From Siphonodentalium dalli (taxonomy: Eukaryota; Mollusca; Scaphopoda; Gadilida; Siphonodentaliidae): a stretch of DNA of 64,000 bases. Made by a program: the position numbers and the translations under genes. This document shows positions 34,851-46,335 of the stretch, one piece after another; within the stretch, counting starts at the first letter, position 1; every line of letters starts with the position of its first letter. The stretch covers positions 90,293,319 to 90,357,318 of the forward strand of contig CP136066.1 of NCBI GenBank assembly GCA_032622095.1, given 5' to 3'. Under the pieces are notes generated by a model, which was not told the origin of the DNA, searched no databases, and saw nothing but the letters and a program-made list of their open reading frames with translations.

Positions 34851-35628
34851 GAATAGGGCTTTAAATTCAATAACATCCTAACTGTCTATAGTGCAATGCA
34901 TCAACATTGGTAAATCAATCTACCTTGGGTGAATGCCCCACACAAATACGGCTCTATATAAGTTTATATATCAGCGCACGTATCTATGACAAAAAGCTCT
35001 ATGAATGGAGAACTTCTAACCATAAAATATTTATTTGGATGCATCAACATTGTGTATATAGTGCCTGACATTAGATAGTGCACTATTTATTGCTCCGTTT
35101 ATTGTGTGCTTGTGGGTGTTCGACAAAGAGAAATAGACTCTCCTTTTGTCCACTCTGTACACGCACATTTTTGGGTAACTATTTTACTGGAAAATTACGG
35201 AATATATTGGGCAGCTATTGATCAGATGTCCATGCGCTATATTCTTATTTATTATGTTTTACTATGGTTATTATGCCATATTATTTACGATATGGCTCCA
35301 CCAGCTAATAGAACACAAGACATTGTATATTATTTATGTATTTGCATTTCAAATCGATTGGTTTTAACAAAAAGAAACGCCCTTTTTTACAATGATAATT
35401 CAATGGATGTTATACTATGATCTAGCCCACCCCCAATAATTTATAAATACTCGTGCATCCACTGTTGCATATTAAGAGAATTGCGCCCCATGTCCATTTT
35501 CTTCATAAGTAATGGTCGCTAATTATTGTTATATACTTTTGGCGACAATTGTGAGCCACTAGTCTCATTATATTACATATATTTTATGTCATTTATGGTC
35601 ATGATTTTGATTATCTTCAATTCCGTAG
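34851..35628. other. Intron 2 remainder
   Basis: No element or exon recognised; an open frame at 35106-35420 has no recognisable content. Confidence 0.4.
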
Positions 35629-35723
35629 TATGTAGCCTTCTAGAAATGGGATGCCAGACGATCTTAGCCTTCTCGAGTTGTAAGACGGCTCAATACCTCG
35701 ACTCTCAGGCTCGTCTTCTCGGC
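35629..35723 (+). CDS. iGluR-like exon 3a: amino-terminal domain, C-s-LL-G motif
   Basis: Begins after TTCCGTAG with phase 1 and encodes VCSLLEMGCQTILAFSSCKT followed by AQYLDSQARLLG. This is the family pattern 'vC.LL..G..aI.gpsS......v......lgvP' of the amino-terminal domain. The frame runs on through VP and into the left end of a transposon that starts at 35732, with stops at about 35767. The exon end at 35723 assumes the GT at 35724-35725 acts as donor, which is the simplest way to skip the insertion. No alternative donor in the right phase was found. In the uninterrupted ancestor 3a and 3b were probably one exon. Confidence 0.68.
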
Positions 35724-35731
35724 GTACCAAT

Positions 35732-36403
35732 GGCTGCGGACACACGTACCACAGTAGCGATGGCATAGTAGGTGTGACAATTTATAATGGTGCAGTTTGG
35801 TGACAATTAGTTGTCACAATTAATATGTCATAGCAAGTCATGTCGCCTTCTGCACATTCGCACAATGAGTCTACCAAGCTCTACCAGAGACGGCCAATCT
35901 CTCAAGGATGTATCTACCCGAATGCCTTGTCGATGTTGATCTTTACTCAACACAGCAGTGTTATATTTTGCATGCTAAGACACAAGTCGACTTGATAACT
36001 TAATGAATAACCCATCTCAACAGCCATGATTGTTCTTACTAATGAAATTAATATAAGTAGATAAACATGCATGCAATGAGATCACAAAAAAACGTACCAC
36101 AATAATGATATGTGAGTCAACGAGGAATTAGTACCAGGCCACGGTCAAACACAATTCTGGACGATCTATCGTGCAATTATATATATCGTCGTGAATACAA
36201 TTGAGCAAAACGAAAAGAATAGAGATCAAGCTTTGTGAAAAGCAATGGTTAATTGGTCCAGTCGACTCACTGTGCGGAAAATCAGCTGGCGACATGGATA
36301 GCTATGGCACAGAATTATGACGGACCAATTGTCACCAAACCCCACCATAATAAATTGTCACACCTACTATGCCATCGCTACTGTGGTACGTGTGTCCGCA
36401 GCC
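35732..36403. mobile_element. TIR transposon forming an intron in the iGluR-like gene
   Basis: The ends are inverted repeats of about 85 bp starting GGCTGCGGACACACGTACC. The first 50 or so bases match the right end almost perfectly, and both sides are flanked by AAT (35729-35731 and 36404-36406), a likely 3-bp target duplication. No transposase ORF is seen, so it is non-autonomous. It sits inside what reads as one ancestral exon (GVP|ITGHT). The right end supplies CCGCAG as acceptor, and a GT lies 8 bases upstream of the left end. Confidence 0.7.
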
Positions 36404-36559
36404 AATTACTGGTCACACACACAACGTGCAAACGGACTGGTCTGGGAAACGCTACATTCTCGTTCCGTCCAACTACAGACATTAAAGGAAACCTGATTGC
36501 AGATATATCCAGTTACCGAACATGGAAAGAAGTCGTTCTTATTTACGACCACACAATAG
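36402..36559 (+). CDS. iGluR-like exon 3b: amino-terminal domain, W-K-vv-iYD motif
   Basis: Follows the AG at 36400-36401, which lies inside the right end of the 35732-36403 transposon, and ends at a GT after phase 1. The conserved part encodes NATFSFRPTTDIKGNLIADI then SSYRTWKEVVLIYDHTI, the family pattern 'f.lrP......liadi..y..WkeVvliYD'. Read in frame from exon 3a, the first codons give PITGHTHN, which fits 'gvPitth', but that frame meets a stop before the conserved part. A single-base shift, perhaps slippage in the CACACACACA run at 36414-36423, is needed to connect the two. Either the gene is broken here, the sequence has a one-base error, or the true boundary differs. Confidence 0.65.
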
Positions 36560-37211
36560 GTTTGTAAGAGATCATTTAAGTTGCACATCATTCAATTTAT
36601 TCGCATTTTGTGTTTGTCATTCAGTGATTCAGTCCATTAAAGTTAAACGTCCACATAATTTGCAAGTCTTGAGACCAACCCCTCTCTAGTTCTTTAATTG
36701 ATTCATGCCTATCAATATATATAACTTTAACTTTGAACAGAGCGAAAATCACGTGAGAAACATAATATAGATTCGGAACATCGGTGGCCATCAAGTGTCC
36801 ACTAAATGTACACACCAGGAAATTCACAACTTCAGCTTTGAACACGCTCTCTTTCAAATAGTTTTGCTATTTGTGCCTGAAAATATAAAGAGCGTCACTT
36901 ATTAGTATTGTCCTATTATGGTAACAATAAAGAACGTATGTCTGTTTTTATTCCGTTAATAATACATTATGTCAATCTCGACACCATTAATTTTCTGTAC
37001 AAGACTATATAAACACAGTTGGCAGAATTGCCAGGGATTTTTTTAATGAAATTCTTCATCCATAGCTATCCATTGCCCCATATTGGGTGATTATTTGGTT
37101 GACAATTTGGCATTACAAGAATATGTCTTCTATTGTTTTATCGCTTATTAGAACGACGAAATACCACGATTTATTACAAAATTGATTCGTGCCAGAGATT
37201 TGAAGGCTAAA
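36560..37211. other. Intron, unassigned
   Basis: Two AATAAAGAGCG-type motifs (36883, 36924). Nothing else. Confidence 0.4.
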
Positions 37212-37215
37212 TTAA

Positions 37216-37550
37216 AGGTACTCAATCCGATCAGACGCTCCTAAATAACTATTTATTTGGCTTCGGGGGTAAACATATTTGATTTGAGTCGAGGAACCCA
37301 CCAATCAAAGCTGAGAGTGATCAGATATCGATTTTTGAAGTTTGTTAATTTCTCGAGATGTGGCACAGAAACACGTGGTCAAACGGACAAATTGCGGATG
37401 ACTCTAAATTCAAGTGGTTATTATTACCACTTGAGTTTTGAGTAATCCATCTTCATCCGCAATTTGTCTGTTTGACTCGAATCAAATATTTTTTACCACC
37501 GAAGCCAAAAGAAATAGTAATTTAGGAGCATCTGATCAGATTGAATACCT
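37216..37550. mobile_element. TTAA-flanked MITE family C, copy 3
   Basis: Shortened copy with the same termini; TTAA at the left (37212-37215) and a mutated TCAA at the right. The inner parts pair as a hairpin (GGATGACTCTAAATTCAAGT and its inverse). Confidence 0.65.
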
Positions 37551-37793
37551 TCAAGTTGTACATCAAACTAAGAAATTATACATAGAGCACACTTCGCGTG
37601 TAGAAAACTGTTGGGCAAGTGCATTCCATGCGTATAATTTGCCGCTCATATATTTCATAACTCACTTCGGCCATGTGAGGCGAATTTCCTGCTAAATATC
37701 CAGGCAGATTTCCCGTGTGAAAGTTGCCCATTGCTGGCACAATGTCATGTTGTGTCGAACGTTCAGTTATTGCTCACTAACTTTTCATCGCAG

Positions 37794-37990
37794 CATCGAC
37801 AGAAATACAAGACATCACCACCACTTTATCCAGACTTTACATCAGCGTTTTACATCTAGGCATGACATCGGTTCCAAAAGAAAATCATCCAGATTCGATG
37901 GAGAATATTCTCAACCGGATATCGGCTTCAGGGATAAAGCATGTTGTTATAATCACCGACCAACTGAACGGAGAACAACTCTTGAATGCG
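37794..37990 (+). CDS. iGluR-like exon 4: amino-terminal domain
   Basis: Acceptor CATCGCAG at 37793 and donor GCG|GTATGA at 37991. Phase 1 in matches the phase-1 end at 36559 (G+CA gives Ala), and it leaves in phase 0. Encodes STEIQDITTTLSRLYISVLH, LGMTSVPKENHPDSMENILN and RISASGIKHVVIITDQLNGEQLLNA. The 'i...l..i..sgik.vvii......e.lLna' pattern corresponds to the helix-strand pair in lobe 2 of the amino-terminal domain. A poly-C tract at 38020-38041 begins about 30 bases past the donor. Confidence 0.75.
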
Positions 37991-38019
37991 GTATGATTTA
38001 AAGGCCCACTTAATTTTCG

Positions 38020-38041
38020 ACCCCCCCCCCCCCCCCCCCCC
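38020..38041. repeat. Poly-C tract
   Basis: At least 22 C after AATTTTCGA. It resembles the TTTCCGACCCCC end of the element at 18614-20160, so it may be the end of a related copy. Confidence 0.6.
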
Positions 38042-38213
38042 CACCAGATAACATTATATAAAATATATGCCATATGATATACCATTTGAAAGTGGAAGCC
38101 CCAAAACATTGTATTTTCAGCTTATTCGATGTAATAAACTGTGAATATGTTGTTTTTGTTGAGATATCGATGTCTGTTCTGTTCTCAAGTTTCTACACAA
38201 AGGCTATTATTCC

Positions 38214-38665
38214 AATTTGTGATATCATAAATTATTTTTGTTTATATCACAAAATCTAATTATTGAGACCACAAAATAGTAAGCATATTACAAATGGATA
38301 TAAAAAATTCATTTTGTGATATTTCATTTTGTGATATTACAAAATGGAATACATGATATCACAAGTGATTAGTTATATTAATAAATTCTATTTTAATATG
38401 TAGTAAAATGATTTAGTGATATCACAAAATGTTGAAGGAATAAGTAGTCCAGCTATTCCATTTTCCATTTATTGATATCACTAAATCGAATTATTGACTA
38501 AATGCTTACTATTTTCTAATAACAATAATTAGATTTTGTGATATCAAAAATATGAATTTATGATATCACAAATTGGAATTAGTGATATCTTAAAATATTT
38601 AATGATATTAGAAAATATTTAATGATATTATGTATTGGATTTTGGGATATCATATTTTCATTTAG
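38214..38665. repeat. Degenerate GATATC-palindrome array
   Basis: At least a dozen short units around ATTTTGTGATATCACAAAAT with alternating flanks (TTTAGTGATATC, ATGATATCACAAATTGGAAT). AT-rich, no coding potential. 38666-39328 has nothing recognisable. Confidence 0.65.
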
Positions 38666-39328
38666 TGAAACTGGAATAAAACAACTGTGTGTCTCAAATG
38701 TGACAAGATTCTCTTTTATGATTTCTCCTAACCCTGTACCAACATTAAAATTTGGAGTAAGTTTCCTGAAAAATGAGTGAAATCAAATGGCATACGATGG
38801 CATAACCATTGTAATGCTATTTTTCTACAATAAGGTGTTGTAGGAGGAATATTCAAATAATTGTACACATTAAACACCACATGTGTTTTTTTTTCGTGTT
38901 ATGCCCCAAAACATTTTAGAATGGGTATTTTTTTAAACAAGGCAAGACTGAGGGCCATGCATACGCTGATTTTTGGACTAATTGGACTTTGATCGGCAAT
39001 GCCGCCGTAACAGTATTGTTTACATAACAATGGTTTCAATATGTGACATCTCTATTGAAGAGTTAATAATAATGACATATAAAGTTGATCTATTTTTACA
39101 TGTACTTGGTGATGATAACTGTTTACATGTTTTTAAAATGTTTTATGTTATTTCACATGAACCTACTTCGAACGGATTGCATGAGTCCGTTTAACATATA
39201 ATATCGTGTGCCTACTATATATAACCTACTATAACCGATTTCCTCACCACATTTTGAGGATTTGTGCCAGGAGTGCGAAGTTACTAGCCCAAAGCTGGCT
39301 ATTATCATAAAGAATCATATCAATTCAG

Positions 39329-39484
39329 GCCTCTGCCAAAGAAATGATGACCACTGACTATTTTTGGCTGATACTGTCAGAAGAAGGCGTCACACGTTTG
39401 GTTACAAAGAAAAGTAACGTGCTAATCATCAGACGAATGAACAACTCGCCAACGATAAATTGTCAAGGAAATATCAATGAATCG
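39329..39484 (+). CDS. iGluR-like exon 5: amino-terminal domain, yfWli motif
   Basis: No long ATG-initiated ORF marks this exon; I found it by looking for the segment that should follow ...EQLLNA. Acceptor CAATTCAG at 39328 and donor TCG|GTAAGT at 39485, 156 bases, phase 0 on both sides. It encodes ASAKEMMTTDYFWLILSEEG and then TRLVTKKSNVLIIRRMNNSP and a short tail. 'A...mM...YfWli' is the strand in which family members present the conserved 'y.wi.t'. The junction A|ASAKEMM is in frame with the previous exon. A LINE starts about 25-40 bases after the donor. Confidence 0.78.
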
Positions 39485-39539
39485 GTAAGTCATCGATATT
39501 TATAATGTTGTGTGTATTGAAATCAAGAACGATGTTGGC

Positions 39540-39775
39540 GATTTGCGTTCCAAAATGGACCTCATAAGATAAGGGATAAGAGGCGTGAACTCTATCCCGT
39601 CCAGAAGCAGGCCAGAAATGATGGTAAAAGGGTCAAATGTTCAGGGACAATCTGTACATTGATGGAATTCTGTACAATCCACCGGATGTGAAAGTCACTG
39701 AGCACAGTGAACCAAACACACCTGCAACTGACGGGAGGCAAACCAAGCGTGGACGGTTGGGATCATCACCTACCT
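39540..39775 (+). pseudogene. LINE B ORF1 C-terminal fragment
   Basis: DKRRELYPVQKQARNDGKRV then, after a one-base shift, DNLYIDGILYNPPDVK. This is the 'R..LyP..k.Ar..Gkr.....D.LyidG..y.p' pattern seen at the end of ORF1 proteins of many invertebrate LINEs. Ends with stop after RGRLGSSPT. Confidence 0.55.
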
Positions 39776-39837
39776 AGGAAAACCTAGGAGAATATGAACA
39801 GTCTAATTGTGAACCTTATACTGCGAGTGCATATACA

Positions 39838-40720
39838 ATGGAATCTTTAACCCAATGTTCTATTCCAGATAATCTTAAAGTATTATCACTCAATGTATGC
39901 GGTTTAAAACAACGACTGAATTACCCGGAATTTAAAAATCTATGCAATCAACATGATATCCTATGTTTAATGGAATCTAAAACCGATGACTTTGATACAT
40001 TATCATTGAATGTTTATAAATTTGTAATGAAAAATCGGTTCAGGTGTGCTATTAGGGAATCGGGCGGTATCGTTGTGTGATATATCATATAGACAGGACC
40101 TCGATGACTTCATCGATATTGTCGAAACAGACTGCAAATATGTACTTTGGTTGATAATAAGCAACAAGTACACTCAAACTGACGAAGATGTCATAATAGG
40201 TGCTGTCTATATCCCACCGCAAAATACATCTTATTACATCAACGATCCATACACACAACTTCAATGTGAGTATTTTATCATGGCAAGTACGCACAGCTAC
40301 ATTTTTCTTGCAGGCGATTTTAACGCTCGAACATCTTGCGATAACGATTACGATTCATATACTGACGAATCAGAATGGGCCCAGTTAGATGAACCCCGAG
40401 AAATTGAAATGAAAACTGTATTAATTGCATGTGGATTTTCTGTTTGTAGAACTAACAAAGATCACAAAAAGACCAGTTTCGGTAAATTACTTCTTGATAT
40501 ATGTATATTGTATACATAATGATATATTTATATTGGATGGTAGGGTGGGTGCAGATATTGGGGTAGGCGAGTACACATGCAGAGGATTATCCACTGTAGA
40601 TTATGTTCTTTCGTCAATAAATGCAGCCCCCCTGATAGCAAACTTTGAAGTTCTGCCGTTTAGCTCTCTTTTCAGCAACGTGCATTCCCCAATTGCTTTG
40701 GAAATTAAACTTACAAATTA
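39838..40720 (+). pseudogene. LINE B endonuclease
   Basis: Three frames. MESLTQC...NLKVLSLNVCGLKQRL (SLNVCGL start of the domain), LCLMESKTDD (catalytic E), then VIIGAVYIPPQNTSYY, IFLAGDFNARTSC (GDFNAR) and, in a third frame, STVDYVLSSI and FSNVHSPIALEI. The last motif normally reads S-D-x-H, so the Asp has become Asn. Confidence 0.75.
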
Positions 40721-41178
40721 CCCGTCTCAAAGAGCAGTCACATCCGAAAATGTTCAGTCTAAATCCGTACCAGGTTTGTTGGATTGTAATAAAGCTACTT
40801 GTTTTATTGATAACATGAATCAGAATGAGCTTGAACGTAATGATCTCCAATACTGTGAACGAAATGGCAAGTGGTGTTGCGGATCAATATACTATTAATC
40901 AAGCGATTGCAAACATTTCTAAAGTATTAGTGGATTCAGCACGAAAGACATTTGGAACCCGAAATATATTATCTCATAACCCCACCCCAAGTAAGGCGAG
41001 CAACCCGTGGTTCGATCGGCAATGTAGAGAGGCCAGAACTACTTTCAGAAAGGCGAAACGCCGATGTAAAAATTATCCGTCTGCACAAAATAAGTCCGAG
41101 TTGAAACACTAAGAGAAAAGATATAAGAAAACACTTGATTTCTCAATTAAGCGGCATAGATCGCTCGTACGATCAAAA

Positions 41179-42241
41179 ATGGATAACCTAAAATTACACA
41201 ACCGAAGGAAATTTTGGTCTTCCCTGAAGTTTGAAAAAAGTATACATGCGAAAAGCGCATCGCTTGATAGTCTCCATAAGCACTTCGAACAACTTAACAA
41301 AGGATGTAATACCCCTAGTCAGTTACCTGATTTTGAGGTTAGTAATAGTGAAGATCTTAATACCAAAATTACAGAGGAAGAAATCCGCCTACGCATTAGT
41401 AAGTTGAAAAATAATAAAGCTACATCTGATGATGGCATTCGGAAGGAATATTTAAGAGTTTCAGCGGATAAAATGATGCCAATTTATGTTTGCTTGTTCA
41501 ATTTAATATTCGATTCTGGTTGCATACCAGATGATTGGTTGATTGGTAACATTCACCCTATATACAAGAAAAGGGGATCACGAGATGACCCCAATAACTA
41601 CAGGGGAATCACAATATTGAGTTGCTTTGGCAAACTATTTACCTCCGTATTAAGTAACAGACTAAATCTCTTTATCGAATCGCGAAATTTATTAAACGAT
41701 AACCAGACAGGATTTAGAAAAGGATACTCTAATCTACTCTTGATAATTTGTTCACGCTGAGATCATTAATCGAACTATTTCATTGCATTACAAGAAAAAA
41801 CTTTACGCGGCATTTATTTATCTGGAAAAAGCTTTTGATTCTGTTTGGAGGCAGGGACTTTGGCATAAGATGTCACTTGATGGTATCGGGGGTAAAATGA
41901 TGAGGGTTATTGTGAATATGTATGATTCTATCAAATCTAGAGTTGTTTTGAACGGTAAAAGATCTGATGTTTTCATGTCAAATGTAGGAGTGAGACAAGG
42001 CGGAAACTTATCTCCCTTATTATTTTCGATGTACTTACATGATTTAACGAAATTTCTCGTGGAATCTGACTTAAGCGGTTTGAAAACCACGTCTGACGAA
42101 CTTGAAACATTGGAAATATATATGAAGCTGTTTATCATGCTTTATGCGGATGATACGGTTCTAATGGCAGAATCCCACATGCACTGCAATATTCACTTGA
42201 TTTATTTGCTGACTATTGTGATATTTGGCACCTTCGGGTAA
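41179..42241 (+). pseudogene. LINE B reverse transcriptase
   Basis: MDNLKLHNRRKFWSSLKFEK, DGIRKEYLRVSADKM, DDWLIGNIHPIYKKRGSRDD, PNNYRGITILSCFGKLFTSV, then a break at 41760. Motif A reads AAFIYLEKAFDSVWRQGLWH, with Tyr where the first catalytic Asp is expected. Motif B is VGVRQGGNLSPLLFSMYLHD and motif C LYADDTVLMAES. Loss of the motif A Asp and the frame breaks make it inactive. Confidence 0.8.
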
Positions 42242-42261
42242 ACATCTCAAAATAAAAGTTA

Positions 42262-44050
42262 GTGTGTTTCGCAAAACGAAAGCCAAAAAATTACCCAGCA
42301 ACAAATCTCCTTGGAAACCAACTACAATATGTCCATGCTTTTAACTACCTTGGTGTTCACTTCGGTAGAACAGGTTCTTTCAAAGCTATGAAGCAATACA
42401 CTTGTAACAAAGCCACCAAAGCGATGTATGATTTGATTAAGATCGGAAAACGGAATAACCTCTCTATTAAATGCATGTTCGTGTGCTTTGATCAAATGGT
42501 GGTACCAATACTTACATACGGCTGTGAGATATGTGGGCTTGGTGAAATAAGTTCTATTGAACGAGTACATTTAAAGTTTTGTAAGATTATTCTAATCCTC
42601 AAAAAGTCAACGCCAACATAAATGGTTTATGGCGAAACAGGTAGATACCCCATAGAAGTTACATTCAAAAATAGATTGCTAAAATTCTAGTTTTCGCTTG
42701 TCACATGGCAAAATGTCAAAATCGCTCTACACATTGCTGTATAATCATTACACAAATGGGATATTCTTTTCACCGTGGATTTACGCAGTTAAAGGGATAA
42801 TTGATTGTTGCGGGGTGTCTCATGTTTGGGCGAACCAATATTCACTCATCAACACGATGTGCATTCTCAAGGATGTCACAAACATTTTAAAAGATCAGTT
42901 TATACAAGGGTGGCAAATCGATATGTCACTTTCCAGAAAGGGCATGTTTTATTCCTTGATTAAGACAGAATTCACTTTCGAAAACTACCTAAATTCTAGT
43001 AATCAAAATAACGTATTCACTTTGGCTCGATTCAGAACCAGAAATAATAAACTGCCAGTAGAATCGGGAAGTTGGAACAACGTTCCGAGAGAGCAGCGTG
43101 TATGTACCTTGCGCCAGTGGGTTGTATCTAGTCGAGACTGTGTTTGGTTGTATTGTGTGTGATTTGCGACGTGCAGCTTACACCCGTGAAATTATCGTCA
43201 TGTTGAAACCCATAATTATATCCGTTATCCATACACATTACAAACAACGAATGTGGGGGAAACATCTACACACAAACGTGATTACCGATCCTAATGCGTG
43301 TGCCAATCAGTCATTTGATGTCGATGATAACTCCAAAGTTATACCATGGGACAGATATACATGTAATGCAGATTTGATCATAGGCAGGCATGTCAGTCGG
43401 TATAAAATGAGGAATCTATAATCGGTTGCCTGTAGTGTTACGCACAACACAGTGTTACCATTGAAGCATGTTAATAGGAACAAATGGAATTTCAGACTGT
43501 AAGGATGTTCTTTAGTTGTCGCAAGTGGGTCATGACTGACTCAAATTAGCTGGTGATATCAATCATGTGCTGATCTATGTTTTACTTTGTCGATATGTTT
43601 GTGTTCTTTTCTTCGTGAAAAGCCAGTGTGACTAGCACGTCTATTATTTTTATTGACATTATATGATTCGATAAACAAGGAGAGGAGAGGAGAGAAAGAA
43701 AGTGATTACGCCAGTGGTTTGTATCTAGACGAGACTGTGTTTGGTTGTATTGTGTGTGACCGTCCAATTGCGGTCTCTATTATAACAAACCAGGTTTTCT
43801 CTCTCTTGGTTTGGGTCGGAAATCTTGACTGCGTGTATTATTGTCTCATTCTAATAAATACTCATTTGATCGAATATTGTCATCTGTGTTGGTTACCCGA
43901 CTACGTAACTACCTAAGTAATGGCGTTGTGTAATCTGAATGCAATCGACGACGAAATACACTACCTGATTGATTGCCCAATCTTCTCCGATTTGAGGGAA
44001 TCATTATTTCCTGTCTTTTTCGAAAAGTACATACAGTCTTGGTAAATTGA
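42262..44050 (+). pseudogene. LINE B C-terminal region
   Basis: FNYLGVHFGRTGSFKAMKQY ... VVPILTYGCEICGLGEISSI follows the polymerase thumb. Later frames give FTLARFRTRNNKLPVESGSW and, at 43921-44045, LCNLNAIDDEIHYLIDCPIF, the 'C....i.DEiHfl..Cp' pattern. A segment of about 55 bases (43113-43162) is repeated at 43711-43760, so 43163-43700 looks inserted or duplicated. Confidence 0.65.
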
Positions 44051-44599
44051 AAATGCTTTTAAGGAGCTAACGACCATCTGTTTTAAAGAAAACGTGCAAA
44101 ATGATCAAAGAGATTCAAATATTCCGTAGCTACCTGTTCTCCAGGTTAAATCAGGTAGCTTCCACCTCACAGGGCGGCAGCCTATAAACTGCCATAACAC
44201 ATTTTATATTTTTATTTTGTCAAACCCCGTGTCACGTCCTGATGGCAACATTAACTTGACTATGATTAATTAACTAATTACGTTAACCATTGTCCATCCG
44301 CACTTGACACGGGGTAGGTATTGTTTTATGTATTCCGTTGTCTCCGTACCATGTACATTGGCTGGGAGAATAAAGTTTATAAAGTTTGTATTATGTTTGC
44401 TTTTTTAATTTTCCAGGTATCAAAATATGTCGATAAATACCCGAATTTGCTATCTACAACCATTACATGTCACAGAAAGACACAATTAAGTCAAACAAAA
44501 TATGAAAATATCACTTCGAACACGATTGTCGGACCCCCGAGCAGCTTGGTACGCCAAGTTTCCAGTTTGGGGACTGAATAATCCGCGACTGTCCAGGGG

Positions 44600-44850
44600 G
44601 GATGTCGGAAATATATATATGTAATTTTTGGCGGTCTGGCAAATATTCGTCAAGCCGGTCTCGGACCAAATTGTGGATGAAGATGGTCAAGTAGCTTTGG
44701 GTGTTAGATATTTGACAATCCGGCCAAATTTCGTTGAATGAAATGTTGATAAATAACACGTTTTGGAAAATTTTATACTAGAGTTGACAGTGGTTAGCAT
44801 TATTTTTTGGATTTGGTACTTAATCGATTCTGATACAATTGTGCAATAAG
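44600..44850. repeat. Degenerate family C fragment
   Basis: Right half only: AACACGTTTTGGAAAATTTT, GAGTTGACAGTGGTTAGC and TAATCGATTCTGATA match 51300-51370 and 31540-31630. Confidence 0.45.
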
Positions 44851-45219
44851 CATCCTACAAGTTCAAATTGATCGGTGTCGTTGAAATATAATAAATAGAG
44901 CATATGTCTTGATGTCTTGGTGTCGTTGACTCAAGCTTGTTAAACCAGTCCAAAGTCAGTCGTGCGAATAAGCTCACAGGAGCTTATAATCGCAATTGCC
45001 ATCGTCCAGACAATGCAAACTTGACCCATGAAGTTTGAAAGACCAAAACAAACTGAACAATTTCGTTTAATCTTTACCGGCCTTGCAATCTTTGGCGCGA
45101 ACATCAATAAATATATTCATAGTAATGTTTTAATATCATTTGGACACGCGTGTTAAAATGTTCTCGTGATTGTTACCTAGCTCTCTGTTCATTGCTTTTT
45201 GCATGCACGTTTGGTACAG

Positions 45220-45293
45220 TATAGTAGTGTGCTAAATTTAGCACGATACTACACAAGTATAGTACAGTTTGCTAATCTTAGCACACCACTACA
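45220..45293. repeat. Short palindrome
   Basis: GTAGTGTGCTAA ... TTAGCACACCACTAC with a second internal hairpin GTGCTAAATTTAGCAC. 45294-45680 that follows is rich in CAAGAAA/TTTCTTG words without a clear unit. Confidence 0.5.
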
Positions 45294-45680
45294 CCATATA
45301 TGACACATGACACACCCGACCAATCAGAAGGCGTCATTTCTAGGTCAGGCGAATGATATGTAGTAGGTATAGAATGTTGATGGTCATTTATACGATATAT
45401 TTTAAGAAATAATTTTCTTATTCGAGAAAAAGTCAAGAAAAGGTTATCCAACTGGAGCACATTTTCTTGTATCTAGAATTGTTTTCTAGACAATAAGAAC
45501 ATGTTTCTAGGTTATAAGAAAGTCTGTTTAGAGTACAAGACAAAACTTCTTGTGTAAGAAAAAGCGATTATGTGGTTTCTTACATTAGATTTTTTTTTTT
45601 CTGCTTTAAGACAGATTTTTTTTTTCTCATGAAAAAAAAAATGATTTAAAGAACAAGAAAAAAAATTAAGTTAGCACATG

Positions 45681-46335
45681 ACCATGCACTGAATGTTTGT
45701 TCGTGTATTTCTGTTCAAGAATAAGCATGCCACTCTTCTACGACTCGCGCGGGCATATTTTTCGTGCGAAAAACCATTACTATTACCTACATATAAACAA
45801 TCGAACCCGGCGATGGGTCATGCACAATCAGTAACCTCGAGCTGAGAAACCCCCCATGCAGTATAACTTAATGACTGATGCTTTTGGTCACGTTGTTACG
45901 ACTTCATTGCATGGTGTGCAATTTCACATCCATTCCAACCCGTAGTCGTTAAGCTTCATGTTTTAAATGTGTTGGAACGACACCAGCCATTTTCTTGTTC
46001 CATCAAAAACATTGTATTATAATCCTCACATCGATAAGCTGCCGGTCCTGGCACTTTAAAACGAAGGCCGACTGTACATGTCGGTCTTATACACGCATCA
46101 TTGCCGTTGATTTCGAAATTCGATACATCCTCTGTGGGTCTTTAATGCCGATCGTTTACTAGATCACACCGATATATTTATTCTGTTGCACTCGTTTGTT
46201 TGCACGTCTTGTGCCTCGCTGAGTTTTAGCCTTCAACGTTGGCTAAAATTTTCATAAGGCGTCCAGTAATGAGCTGGTAATGATCGTCTGCCTGAATCAT
46301 TCCCTTAGATCTAATGGTGTAACATTACATTTGCC
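45681..46335. other. Unassigned
   Basis: No gene, repeat or RNA recognised. Confidence 0.35.

Larger units (their letters stand above)
39510..44405 (+). mobile_element. LINE B, decayed non-LTR retrotransposon
   Basis: Order of remnants: ORF1 C-terminus (39540-39775), endonuclease (39838-40720), reverse transcriptase (41179-42241), thumb and C-terminal region (42262-44050), and a 3' end with AATAAAGTTTATAAAGTTTG (44370-44393). Inserted in the intron after receptor exon 5, in the same orientation as the gene. Many frameshifts. It differs from LINE A in sequence and in possessing an ORF1. The left edge (39500-39520) is approximate and no target duplication was identified. Confidence 0.75.

Noticed and set aside
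44417-44581. Possible receptor exon after the TTTTCCAG acceptor (VSKYVDKYPNLLS...)
   Set aside because: Acceptor-like, but the sequence does not fit the missing segment, which was found at 39329-39484; no compatible donor.
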